A stretch of DNA of 64,000 nt from Saururus chinensis. Its lineage: Eukaryota; Streptophyta; Magnoliopsida; Piperales; Saururaceae. Each line of letters begins with the position of its first letter. Position 1 is the stretch's first letter. The stretch is from positions 51,253,644 to 51,317,643 of the forward strand of contig CP141142.1 of assembly GCA_035235625.1 (NCBI GenBank), written 5' to 3'. The translations under genes and the position numbers were made by a program. Shown here one piece after another: positions 33,266-44,570 of the stretch. The notes below the pieces were generated by a model. The model made no database searches. It was not told the origin of the DNA and worked only from the letters and a program-made list of their open reading frames with translations.

Positions 33266-35559
33266 ATAGACGATTCTTTCTTTATAATAGAACTTAGTGC
33301 AATCTTTTGAGCTTTTGCTCTGCAAACCCAACTTTGGGTAGATATATGGATTCAAAATGTTCTTTTTTGTTCTATTCAAAATACAAATAAAAATTTATTT
33401 CTTGTAAGGACCCTGATTTTTCTACGATTTTCTGGGATTTTTCTGCCATTTTTTGGTCATTTTCGGCAGGAAAATGTGACGTTTCAGCGTATGGGTATTT
33501 GTGTCTTTTCCCCGTATTTATACCCGTAGAGTCGGCTGTGGGGCTTAGTCGCGGGCCACGGGCCTCGCTGCACGCTTACGGCGCGAATTTTGGAGGTTTG
33601 ACGCGTAACCAATGGGTTAACGCGCATTGGGGACGTAAGTGGAAAAAAAAAAGGAGAACGGATAAAAGATCGGGATCGCCCGATCCAGAACGTCCTGTGT
33701 GATGAACAGTGTGCTGCCCCCCCATTTCCACCTTTTCCCTGTGCCCGGCCGCCGGCAGGCCGCTGGACCGCCGCACCGGCTCCTCCCTGGCCGTGCGATG
33801 GCAGGGGAGCCACCGTCCCGGCCCCACGGCCGCTCCGCCCCCACTTTTCCAGTGAGCCCCCCCTTTTCTGATTTGTGCGGTTCCGCCGCCACCGTGAGCC
33901 GGCGAGGGCCGGTCGGCCGCCCACGGCTCCGCCATGGGCCGGCAACGGCGGGAGGCCACCCCCCCGGCCCCGGACGGCCCCAGCTCCGCCGTCCCGCTCC
34001 CTCTCTCCACTGCCCTGTTTTGCCATCCCACTGTACAGCGCCGTTCCGCCGCCGCCACCGGCCGACACGGCCCGACCGGCCGGCCACAGCTCCGCCCTGG
34101 GCCGGCGACGGCGAGGAGTCCCTCCTCCCGGCCCGGTGGGCCTCGGCACCGCCGCCCCACCCTCTTCCTCCCTCTGTGCACTGTTCCGCCGACGGACTGT
34201 TTTGGGCAAACAGTGGCCGCCGGCGGTGATCTGCGGCCGATTCGGCCTTCCCCCAGCCCCGCCTTGCTCCGGCAAAGGCAGTGGACTACACCTCCGTGCC
34301 CGATTCAGCCGCCGCCCCCATGGCCGCTCCGCCCTTATGGTTTTCCCCGGTCGTCCCTTATTTTTGGTCTGCGTCCGTTTTGGACGTGGTGACTGACGTT
34401 ATCAGTCGGACGCCGGATTTGTTTTGGTGGACCTTAGTTTGGCTCCGCCCCAGCCCGGTGACACCAGTGGGCCACCCTCTGGGTCTTGTTCAGCCTTGCG
34501 GCCCGTAGCCACAGCTAGTCCGCCTTACCGGCATGTGTGCCGTTGACCCTTCTTGCCCATTTTACGCCGTCGGTACCGGACGGCCTCGGGCAAGAATTTG
34601 TATGTCTTACCTTGACAGAAGGTGGACGAGTTCACCTGCTCAGGCCTTGGCCAGTGACGGCCTCATAGCCTTTGCTCGACCGTGAACCCTCCCCCTGCTC
34701 TCTGTCGTGCAAGATGCACAGCCGCCCGCACCATGAGTATTGGTTGTGGGTGGCGATCGGCGATGTCGCCGCTTTGATTGGCCACCGCTAGGGCCTTAGC
34801 CCTGTTGGATTTTGTGGGCCCTGGGTTGCCTCCTTTCAGCCCTCTCCCCCGCCCTTTGGGCCGCGTGCGCATGTGGCTACGCGTGTACTTCTGGGTTTAG
34901 GCGCCGCATTTGCGCCGCCTAACCATCGGTTGGCTTTGCCACCGAGTGGAGTTGACCACTAGAGCCGTCCTCCACCTCTCTTTTGTTCTCGAGCGTTGCC
35001 CCACGCTCTCCACCCGTATGTGGGCCTTTGTTGACCGGAATCGTTGCCGTTGGGTGCTGTCCACGGCTGATTTCGACGTCTTTGTGGCCGGCTGAGCACG
35101 TTTTAGCCAGCGGCCGATCTTCAGTGTACACCATCGACTTTAGGTCGCACCGCCACATATGTTGGCACGATATTTCTCCCGGCCGCCCTAGGGTGCCACC
35201 GTGGATCGCGGGTTTCGCCGCATTGAGTTCTAACACTCTATTTGGCCGTGATAGTTCCGGCGCATCTTAAAATCCTCGGGACAGCAGCTCTCTCAGCCAG
35301 GCAACGGTTTTGACCGCCAACTCCGCCGCTGACGCCGCCACCGTCGGGTGCTCGCCATCGAACGTCATGATTACGAGGTAGGGGAGTTTTGAACTCGTAA
35401 ATTCATGAAGCATGCTTTGAATGAGTAGCAGCATGCTAGGAGTGTATGATTCCATGCTTGGATGTTAAGTAATGATCCGATTGCATGATGTGCGTGTAAG
35501 CATGATTGTATGGTATGATTGGTATGCATGAGATATATGCATGTTTTATGGATGTGGAT

Positions 35560-35840
35560 TATGTATGCGCTAGCGATGGCTAGCAAATATGTCAGTATGC
35601 TATGTATGGGTTATGCACGTGCTAGTGATGGCTAGCGTGCATGTTTGAAGTATGTATGAATGTGTGTGTGCACGTGCTAGAGATGACTAGCGTGTACGTT
35701 TGATGTATGCATGTGCTAGTGACGGCTAGCGTGCATGTTTGATGTATGTGTGAATGTATGCATATGCTAGTGATGGCTAGCGTGCATGTTTGACGTGTGG
35801 ATGCATGTGCTAGTGATGGCTAGCGTGCATGTTTGTAAGT
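35560..35840 (+). repeat. Tandem array with core GATGGCTAGCGTGCATGTTT
   Basis: The core TGCTAGTGATGGCTAGCGTG recurs about six times at irregular 40-70-bp spacing with TATGTATG-type filler. It lies inside solo LTR copy A. Confidence 0.8.
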
Positions 35841-36596
35841 TATGTATGTATGACCGTATGTGTATGTCATATGTATGTGTGAGACATACGTGTGTATGAT
35901 GGCATTTTGCCTATGCTTGGGATATGTGTAAGTGTTGTGGGCAGAGGTATGGGCGATGGACAGTAAGAGGTGACAGAGACTTTGTCTGAATTTGGATGCG
36001 GTTGTGTAAGCGTATGACAGAGGATAAGCGTGTGACAGGCAAGGATTAGAATGGTTTGGTTTGGGGTGGATTGTATGTTGGGCGTTTGTCAGACAGTAAG
36101 AGTGTTCATAATTGTACAAGCATAACGTACAGATTATGAAGTGAAAAGTAAGTATAATAAGTGAGATATAAGTAAGAGGGCGACAACTGGGTTGGCTCTG
36201 AGGAGCGTTATTTGAGGATGTCAGTGTAAGAGGATTTGGCCATAAGATGGATGGCGAAGTGTAAGACTGTAAGGGTTTGTTGTACGATGAGTTTTGTCCA
36301 TGATGTGGACGGGTAAGCGAAGTCTGCTGCCCTAACGAACTTGGGTTTCGGATCGGGCTCAGCTTCGGTTTGACCAGTCGAGGACTGTGAGTTTGTGTGG
36401 CATAATTGTACTGCATAATGTACTTAATTCAAACTTGAATTATAAGCACAGCTAATGATAGCGTTGTGAGTTTGAGACCTGAGGGTTCGACGGATTAAGT
36501 TCCGTGTTTGAGCTGGCCGCTGATGAGTTGGCCGAGTGTTTATCATGTCTTGCCATGGTGTTTATCCTGCGGGATGTTGTCTGTGTGCTATGTAGA

Positions 36597-36850
36597 GCAC
36601 CGGACGTCTGATGCTCTGCTGAGAGCGACGTCATTTTGATTTGGTCTGCGTGCTGTATAAGCCCAGACGTTTGATGCTCTGTTGCGAGCGTTGTACGTTT
36701 CGACTTTGTCTGCGTGCTGTATGAAGCCCAGACGTCTGATGCTCTGCTGAGAGCGACGTATGTTTCTGATTTGGTCTGTGTGCTGTGTATGCCCAGACGT
36801 TTGATGCTCTGTTGAGAGCGTTGTATGTTTCCGCCCAAGAGTGGCATCAG
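36597..36850 (+). repeat. 65-bp tandem array
   Basis: CAGACGTNTGATGCTCTG (CGGACG in the first) starts at 36601, 36664, 36729 and 36794, a 63-65-bp period with four copies. Confidence 0.85.
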
Positions 36851-36900
36851 ACGTTTCTGCCCAAGTGGCACTGTATATTTTCTGCCCAAGAGTGGCAATG

Positions 36901-37075
36901 GCACTATAAGACCCATTATGGTGGGCAATTCTCTGGCATTATAAGACCCATTATGGTGGGCGATTCTATGGCACTATAAGACCCATTATGGTGGGCGATT
37001 CTATGGCACTATAAGACCCATTATGGTGGGCGATTCTATGGCACTATAAGACCCATTATGGTGGGCAACTGTATG
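36901..37075 (+). repeat. 35-bp tandem array
   Basis: GCACTATAAGACCCATTATG starts at 36901, 36936 (one mismatch), 36971, 37006 and 37041, exactly 35 bp apart, five copies. The inverted LTR copy near 63740-63835 has about three. Confidence 0.9.
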
Positions 37076-37289
37076 ACCCCTTATGTGTGGGTGTTTATGT
37101 TTGCGCGCTCAGGTAAGTAGTATCATGAATCTACTCTTACCTGTTTGATCCAGTGCCCCATGAGCATTGGTGTGCCTTACCTTCGGAAAAGTCCATGGCG
37201 TCTAGTCACTCCCCGGAGGTTAAGGTGTTGCCCGAGTGGCATTCTTTTCCATTTCGACGCTGGAGCTTATTAGTTGTAATGAGCTTCAG

Positions 37290-37610
37290 TGGTCGTTGAT
37301 ATGTGTACGATTATGAGTACGATTGTATGAGTATGAGCAAGACTGTAAGTGTATGAGTATGAGTAAGACGGTAAGCGTATGAGTATGAGCACGACTGTAA
37401 GAGTATGAGTACGATTGTGAGAATATGTTTCTGAGTAAGACATTAAGTATGATTTTGTGCGCATCAGACGAGTGAGGTCGTACGAGTCTGATTGTATGAG
37501 TAAGGTCGTACATGTATGAGTAAGCTGTATGAGTAAGCATACGATTGTACGAGTAAGGTCGTACAAGTATGCGTATGTTATATGAGTATGCGTACGGTGG
37601 TACGAGTGAG
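37290..37610 (+). repeat. Degenerate GTATGAGTA-type array
   Basis: GTATGAGTAYGAGYAMGACTG-like words repeat irregularly. The same array, inverted, lies at 58620-58900 and 63409-63510 in LTR copy B. The Tyr/Ser-rich open frames on either strand are artefacts of it. Confidence 0.8.
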
Positions 37611-38869
37611 TTGTATGACCCTGGATAAGGGTGTTTGTGTAAGTTGTTTGGATAGTATGATTTTGGCACGATGGTGCTTGTGGTATGATTTTGGCACGAT
37701 GGTGCGTTTGGTATGTTTGCATGAGTTTGAGCATGTTTATGATTATATTATGTTGACTGCTTCATGTTTGAGTTGCATGATGCATGCATTTTTGAACTTG
37801 GAGTTCACCGTTTGGGGTTTCCCCTACTGAGTATTTTCCTACTGAGTATGAAAATACTCACCCTACTATTTTTAGCCCCGTTGTACGGGAGGTTTTGCAG
37901 GTTGTGCGGAGAGCTCCTGGTGATGGACGTTCATTTCAATGGTGGATTGATTCCCGTTGACTCAGGTATCTGCTTGACTCTCTGCGAGTTTATTTGTGCC
38001 ACGATCTCCTGTATTGGGTGAGATGAGAACATAAGATGTTTATTCTGAACTTTCATTTGGATCAGTCAGTGGACTGTTATGAGACTTGTACTCAGGGATG
38101 CCTGGGAGAGGGATTTGTATTTAAAAGTCTATGATCATAGCAGAATTTATTCGTACGTGTGTTTTCGGGTAGCGCCTGAGGATATTTGATTTGACAGTAC
38201 GATGTTTAACCGTATGATGTTTTAAATTATAAACAGGTTTTGATTTTATCGTTTTAACTCCGATTTATGGAAAAAAAAATTCTATGAGTTTTGAGGAAAA
38301 GGAATGAAAAATCTCGGGCGTTACATTTCTTGTTCTATTTTTTTTCCCTATCACACAGATGAGCAATTTTGGAAACAACATATGAACAAAATGGGTTGCA
38401 CCCTATATATATGCCTACATCAGCAATGGAAATTGGATAACTAGAAATTAGAAACTGGAAAATTGGAAATTGGAAACTAGGAAACTAGAAACTGAAAACT
38501 GGAAATTCGAAAACTAAAAACTAGAAAACTTGAAAAGCTGTCACACATGATAAACTAATGTTTATATTGTAACAAAAACACATGCAACTTGCAAATATAA
38601 ATATCATTGACAGAGAACCAGGGATTTGTATATAATTGAGGTCTGAAAAACCCTTTGTGTATGTGAGATACAGAAAGAAGGAACTATGAATCACTACATA
38701 CAAGTAATATCAGTAGAAAAATTGCTTATGTATCCTTTCATATCCACAAAATTATATTTATCTCTAAACATGTTTCATATTTCAAACTTTGAACTGAAAT
38801 ATTGGAAATTGTCACCTCCAACATCTATGTTGGAAGGTTGTCACATATCTTCCTCACTATGACTACTTG

Positions 38870-39240
38870 TTCACCAACTTCGCTCGTTTAGGTGTAGGTC
38901 CGGACTTTCTAGGTGTACTTGTCATTTTTTTATTTGCCACCTGTATCTTTCCTTTATGATTTCTGACTGCTAGAGATTCTCCTATATGTATTCTACTCCT
39001 GTCTTTATTGACATTGCCATCATGATGCCCAATTAGGAACTTACGAGTAGCTTTGTTATGTCCATACCCCTTACATTTACCGCACTTAATCGTTCTCTTT
39101 TCTTAGCCATGTGAGAGTACTCACTTCTTCTTTGGTCGTTCCGTGGGAATCCTTAATGTGGAGGCTTTAATTGAATTACCCTTACAAAATTCGGTGTATC
39201 CCATTGACCTTTATGTAGAACAAGGTATATGCCGCACTTG
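38870..39240 (-). pseudogene. MULE transposase C-terminal remnant with zinc knuckle
   Basis: On the minus strand, TLRIPTERPKKK is followed by IKCGKCKGYGHNKAT and a basic tail (SLAVRNHKGKIQVANKK, STPRKSGPTPKRAK). Pro/Arg/Lys followed by CxxCxxxGHNKxxC is the usual end of plant MULE transposases; the final Cys is replaced by Arg here. Frame changes and missing catalytic regions make it a remnant. It faces the N-terminal remnant at 33005-33105, which is on the plus strand. Confidence 0.7.
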
Positions 39241-39284
39241 TAAACCTATTATATCAATAATCCAATTTTTTACTTTTTCAATTT

Positions 39285-39803
39285 TTCAGTGATCCAATTT
39301 TCTAATTTCTAATTTTTCAATTACCCAGAAAATATTATTAGCAGAAACTACATAATACTCAATATATAACCAACCCAAAATAATATTTTTTATCGGGTAA
39401 CATCTTTCTTATAATTCTAAATAACATGAACCAATCCACTTGATGGAAAGGAATATTTGGAGCTGGAAGTTGTGACGTATCAGAGAAAAGAAGTAGAGAA
39501 GAGGGAGTAACTAGGCAAACGAAAATATGACGAAGATCAACCTACCCAGGAATAAAAAGCCTTACCGGAAATAAAACCCCCGCAAGATAAAGTCATACAA
39601 GAGAAGAAAAAATTTTCCTGGACTAAGCGACCAATGTAGCATATTTTTTCCGTAGAATTGTCATATGATGAAGAAGGGGGTATTTTAATCAAAAACTCTC
39701 CCACATTTATAAGTTTTCATGTGAGCTAACTTTGGTAGATAGTAAATACTTACTAACACTTTGGTTATTTAACCAAAGTAGGAATCTACACTTGGTCAAT
39801 TTC
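39285..39803 (-). repeat. Right TIR of the MULE
   Basis: Inverted partner of 31432-31935. ATAATATTTTTTATCGGGTA and AGCAGAAACTACATAATACT are easily matched landmarks. Confidence 0.85.
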
Positions 39804-40002
39804 TTCTATTTTTTTACTAAGAATTTTTAGGTGTAACTGAGACTAAAAATTTCAGCCTTTAACTCACATTCTAACCGAAATTAGTGCCAGGCTAGCAGGC
39901 CAATAAAAGTTTCTACTCATCAAACAGTGGCCTCTTCGAATAAAGGAAGAAAACAACGAAATACTGAGTCTCAAATATTTTAAAATTAATTTTTAAGTAA
40001 AT

Positions 40003-40044
40003 GAGGCTATATGCACCCCAACAATCCCCGGTGCATATAGCCTC
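40003..40044. other. Perfect 15-bp hairpin
   Basis: GAGGCTATATGCACC (40003-40017) and its exact inverted complement GGTGCATATAGCCTC (40030-40044) are separated by 12 bases. It lies about 470 bp past the beta-tubulin stop codon. A related half-site, GTCTATATGCACTACAATAA, occurs at 18043. It could be a transposon terminus; a role in transcript 3' ends is possible but unsupported. Confidence 0.6.
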
Positions 40045-40515
40045 GCTCTTTTTTAAGTTCAATGCAAGTTATAAGACGAAGCCTAAAAAACAAAGGCATC
40101 CATGTTCTACAGATGTCGAGAAGCATATTTAACCATAACTGCAAACAAGCACGACCACTCGCTGACAACCACCAATTAACATGGACGAAAATAAAACATA
40201 GGAAAGAAGATGCGCAATAGAAACGGGCCCATGAATAAATCAATGTACCATCTCTGAAAGGCGTGTACATTTCAAATCCAACACCTACCCTCACTCAGAA
40301 ATCACCACAGAAAATGAAAAATCAATTCCTTGAATACTCAATCTACATACTTCACCATGAAAAAGCAGCCTACAGGGTTATGTAAATACCATAGGAAGTT
40401 TGCAATCCAATATTTCAAAAGCATCATCCACATGAAATCATGAGACTACTACATAAAGCTCACATTACAAACACAACAGTCAACATAGTTGGCAATGCAA
40501 ATCACCATAAGCATC

Positions 40516-43187
40516 TTACTCTGCGACCTCTTCCTCTTCCTCTTCATACTCCTCATCATCAGCAGTGGCATCTTGATACTGCTGGTATTCAGCCACCAAA
40601 TCGTTCATGTTGCTTTCAGCCTCAGTGAACTCCATCTCATCCATACCCTCACCGGTGTACCAGTGCAAGAAAGCCTTCCTCCTGAACATAGCTGTGAACT
40701 GTTCACTGACCCTCCTGAACATTTCCTGGATTGAGGTCGAGTTACCAATAAAGGTTGAAGCCATTTTAAGACCCTTAGGTGGGATATCACAAACACTGGA
40801 TTTCACATTGTTTGGGATCCATTCAACAAAATAAGAAGAATTTTTGTTCTGGACATTAATCATTTGCTCGTCTACTTCCTTGGTACTCATCTTTCCACGA
40901 AACATGGCTGAGGCTGTGAGATAGCGGCCGTGGCGTGGGTCAGCTGCACACATCATGTTCTTAGAATCCCACATCTGCTGTGTAAGCTCAGGAACTGTCA
41001 GGGCCCTGTATTGCTGGGAGCCACGAGAGGTCAAGGGAGCAAAGCCAACCATGAAGAAATGGAGCCGTGGGAATGGGATGAGATTAACAGCTAGCTTCCG
41101 AAGGTCTGAGTTGAGCTGGCCAGGGAATCGGAGACAGCATGTAACCCCACTCATTGTGGCAGAAATAAGGTGGTTAAGATCTCCAACTGAACCAAGATAA
41201 AAGAATGTCGTACATTACATTCAGAATGTTAAGTTTTAACAGCATAACAAAGAAATTGCTGAATATTAATAAAACAAACGTCAAAAAGGCAATTAGTTAA
41301 CTCACATGTAGGTGTAGCAAGCTTGAGGGTACGGAAGCAGATGTCATAAAGTGCTTCATTGTCAAGAACCATGCACTCATCGGCATTTTCAACAAGCTGA
41401 TGAACAGAAAGAGTGGCATTGTAGGGTTCCACAACAGTATCAGAGACCTTGGGAGAGGGAAATACTGAGAAAGTAAGCATCATACGATCTGGGTATTCTT
41501 CTCTGATTTTAGAAATCAGTAGTGTTCCCATCCCAGAACCGGTGCCACCCCCCAATGAATGGCATACTTGAAAACCTGAAAAAATACAGCAAATTCCTCA
41601 GCAAACAGGGATTAAGAAATTTGCACATTTCCATAATTCAATACATATAACATATCTAAAGTACACACAAACTAATATATATCTAAAGGATTTAAAATAA
41701 ACCAAAGGGTAGGGACATTGATAAACATCATACAGAAGAAACCAATACATGCACACTCAATTAACTAAGGGCGAAGTTTATATAAATAAACTACAAGATG
41801 TAATGAAAAGATAGATGACAAATACATAAATAAGCAAAGGCCAGCATGAACACAAAAAAAGACATTCATGGCAAAACCACTCTAATCGATCTAACACAAT
41901 TCCGACATACTAACTTCCAACGAGGACCTACATCTTCAAGCAGATATTTGAAACTACAAAATTTAGTCCACGAGATGAAATCCAATCTACCATCGACTAA
42001 ATTGATGCACAAAAATGAAGTTCAACACACAACTTTGGAATCCATGGTCCAAAAAACATGAAAACAAAAGCCCATAAAAGAACAGAATGAACTCCAATAC
42101 ACCTAGATATGCAGAAAAATAATAAACACAATGAAGAAACCAAGAGAGTGTTACTAAATTGATGCAAAATATATAAAATATACATATGTAGCAATGTGTT
42201 CCTACTTACAAAAGTCAATGCATGAAATGAATTTTCTCTTTCATACCACAATAACACAAATCCTGAATGTAAAATAAACACATACCACAAAATACGTGAA
42301 AAAAGACACAAGCAAGGGAGTAAATTGTCAGTCAGATACTAAGCTTATTAGGACTAGAACAAATCCCAGGAAAATAAACTCGAATCGAACTCTCAAGGTA
42401 TACACTGGCAACATCTACATAAATAATACGACAAACATCTAAAGAAGTTTCACAATGATATAATATCTAATGCTCCTACCAGAAATTTACATTTCGAACA
42501 AGTAACGCGAATCATAAATGGCACAGATCTAAAACCCAAATGCAAATAAGCATAAGTAAATGACATAAATAACAACAAAGAAGTTAAGCTTGATCACGAG
42601 AACATCGATAGCAGTTTTAAAACTCAATCATTCCCGAAATTGTGTCTCCGAACAAATTGTAAAACGACAGATCTAGATCAGCTCCTACTCGCATTCCAAA
42701 TAAATCAACATGAGGACCCTAAAAATCAGATCGAAAGCCTAACCATATCATTTCCGAGAGAGGAAATAACAAAACAAAAGTGAAGAAATAAACCTTGGAG
42801 GCAATCGCAGTTCTCGGCCTCTTTGCGGACGACATCGAGGACCGCGTCGATGAGCTCGGCACCCTCGGTGTAGTGCCCCTTGGCCCAGTTGTTGCCCGCG
42901 CCGGATTGACCGAATACGAAATTATCAGGGCGGAAGATCTGGCCGAAGGGCCCGGATCTGACGGAGTCCATGGTGCCAGGCTCGAGATCCATGAGAACTG
43001 CGCGGGGGACGAAGCGGCCGCCGCTGGCCTCATTGTAATAGACGTTGATGCGCTCGAGCTGGAGTTCGGAGTCGCCCGAGTACTTGCCGGTGTGGTCGAT
43101 GCCGTGCTCGTCGCAGATCACCTCCCAGAACTTGGCCCCGATCTGGTTCCCGCATTGGCCTCCCTGTATGTGGAGAATTTCCCTCAT
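40516..43187 (-). CDS. TUBB: Beta-tubulin
   Basis: The exons are 43187-42794, 41575-41306 and 41186-40516; introns are 1218 bp (GTTTATTT to TTTTTCAG) and 119 bp (GTGAGTTA to GGTTCAG). Joined CDS is 1335 nt, 444 aa, normal for plant beta-tubulin. The protein starts [24 protein letters not shown] is the element recognised in co-translational autoregulation of tubulin mRNA. The GTPase signature GGGTGSGMG lies near residue 140, and the acidic tail ends [12 protein letters not shown]. The first intron after 394 coding nt is the usual plant beta-tubulin position. The product polymerises with alpha-tubulin into microtubules; this subunit binds the exchangeable GTP. The long first intron may carry regulatory sequence, as in other plant tubulin genes (inference). 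No defect is visible. Confidence 0.97.
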
Positions 43188-43307
43188 TTTTCCTCTGCGG
43201 ATTTTCTGGCTCTCCTTCTTCGAGTTGCCGGGGAGGCGGGAGGGAACGCAGATCGGAGTCGACGGAAGGCAAATGAGAATGGAGGGGGCGGAAGGGTTTC
43301 CGGTACC

Positions 43308-43315
43308 TATTTATA
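43308..43315 (-). promoter_or_regulatory. TATA box of the beta-tubulin gene
   Basis: Minus-strand TATAAATA within CTATAAATAG, about 120 bp upstream of the ATG at 43187, with a CT-rich leader between. Confidence 0.65.
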
Positions 43316-43329
43316 GGGCGGGAGAAAAA

Positions 43330-44105
43330 CCGGAAACCGCATGAGATTGGCGGGTTTTGAGGCGTACACAAATAGTCCGGATGCTGTTGATATTTCTCAA
43401 AATGCCATCTCAAAATGGATCTTTCTCATATGGCATTCGGGAGATATATGGCCAAAAGATGGGGCATTTTGGTATTTTAAACAGATTATTTATCTTCTAA
43501 GTTGTAATGAAGCGGACGATGAAATGAGTGTCAATGCTGTAACAAGTAAACAACATGGAGTGTCAATAATGGTTTGACAATGGAGATGGCGCTCATGTAA
43601 TTTTTTCGGAAATGAGTGGCTGTTTTGTTCTCCTCTATGGTTACTCAAATTTTCGAAAAAGGAGCCATCGGGTCGCAACCGGCACGTGGCGAAGGGCTAC
43701 TTGCGGTTACTGGACAGCCTGGGATGGCGAGGAATACAGATAGATATATATAAATGGCCGGTTCCTTTTTTTCTCTATTCTTCGATTTCCTTTGTGTTTT
43801 TTTTTCCTCTCTTCGTTCCATTTTTTTGAAAACGGATAAATTGTAAAGTTTATTGTTGCCGCCACCTGAAAATTGAAAATAGTTGGGACAGCGGAATGAC
43901 GTGAATGCCCATACCGCCGGCGGCATCAGTGTAGTGGGCCATGCGGTATCTGTTTATTTTTCTGTTTCATTTCGAAATACAAAAATTCATTTTCGTTAAT
44001 TCACTTTTACATGCATATCATAAGCAGGCTGTCCGGGCGAGACGCTTTTGGCGTTGGAGCATGGCAGGATACATATGCAGTGACTTTAATCAGTTATTAT
44101 GCTCC
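43330..44105. other. Intergenic DNA upstream of beta-tubulin
   Basis: Probably contains upstream promoter sequence of the tubulin gene. No coding sequence or repeat recognised. Confidence 0.35.
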
Positions 44106-44111
44106 TGACAC

Positions 44112-44570
44112 GGGACAGGATGCCGCTTGGACGGGTTAATCGGGTACTCCGACCGACCCGACCCGCCCATGATTTTTAGCAGTCGGTAATATGCCCCCTT
44201 ACCCTTTACTGGGAGTCGAAGCGGGGTCGGAATCAGGCCCAACTCAACCCCTCTGACACGCTAGTAATCGTGGGAAAAGAATTGTAATCGTGTTTTTTTT
44301 ATTCAGCTCATAATTTTCCTAAGTGAGTGGAAAGTGATCTATTTGTTGAAGGGTTTGATGAACAGATTTGTTGGATAAATTATTTTTTTCTTGTATTAAT
44401 AGCACTATTTAATTTTTTAAAATAAACTAATTTAATTGGAGGACAGAAGGATTATTATTAAGGACATGATATTTTCGTTTTTTATCAACGGGTCTGGACG
44501 GGTCAGATTGGGTAGAAGGGAGTCGAAGTCAGTCTTAAAATAACCCTGACGGAACCGGGGCATCCCTGTC
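44112..44570. mobile_element. Possible hAT-like element with CGGGT-rich ends
   Basis: The left CAGGATGCCGCTTGGACGGG and inverted right CAGGGATGCCCCGGTTCCGT resemble imperfect hAT TIRs, and both ends are rich in ACGGGT and ACCCGACCC motifs, as in the element at 721-1863. No target duplication was found, so the boundaries are tentative. Confidence 0.35.

Larger units (their letters stand above)
33403..38325. mobile_element. Very long solo LTR (4.9 kb), copy A
   Basis: Starts TGTAAGGACCCTGATTTTTC and ends TCGGGCGTTACA, with a perfect 5-bp target duplication TTTCT (33398-33402 and 38326-38330). It lacks internal retroelement genes, so it is a solo LTR of 4923 bp. It inserted in the MULE. A second copy in opposite orientation begins at 57835. 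The interior holds a GC-rich stretch (33700-34400) and several tandem arrays. The start and end resemble those of Tekay/Del-type Gypsy LTRs, but without internal domains the lineage is inference. Open frames here of up to 263 codons are GC-driven or repeat-driven and overlap on both strands. Confidence 0.85.
31432..39803. mobile_element. Mutator-like element (MULE) with long TIRs, interrupted by a solo LTR
   Basis: Long inverted repeats of about 500 bp (31432-31935 and 39285-39803) start GGAATTGACC and GAAATTGACC and share blocks such as GTTACCCGATAAAAAATATT and GTAGTTTCTGCTA. Inside lie transposase remnants (MuDR-type region near 33005-33105; zinc-knuckle tail on the minus strand at 38870-39240) and an ARGONAUTE fragment. 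A 4.9-kb solo LTR (33403-38325) splits the interior, which is otherwise about 3.4 kb with TIRs. A weak 9-bp target duplication (TTTATTTTA versus TCTATTTTT) is possible but unproven. Confidence 0.75.

Noticed and set aside
33484-34275. 263-codon minus frame, with long plus frames overlapping it
   Set aside because: It lies in the GC-rich part of the solo LTR, where stops are rare in all frames. The translation is Gly/Arg/Pro low-complexity with no domain.
35820-38021. Several Thr/His/Tyr/Ser-rich frames of 80-200 codons
   Set aside because: All fall in tandem arrays of the solo LTR; the same arrays give similar frames in the inverted copy at 58450-58940.
42795-43413. Frames of 100-173 codons overlapping beta-tubulin exon 1
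   Set aside because: They are shadows of the conserved tubulin exon in other frames and on the opposite strand.
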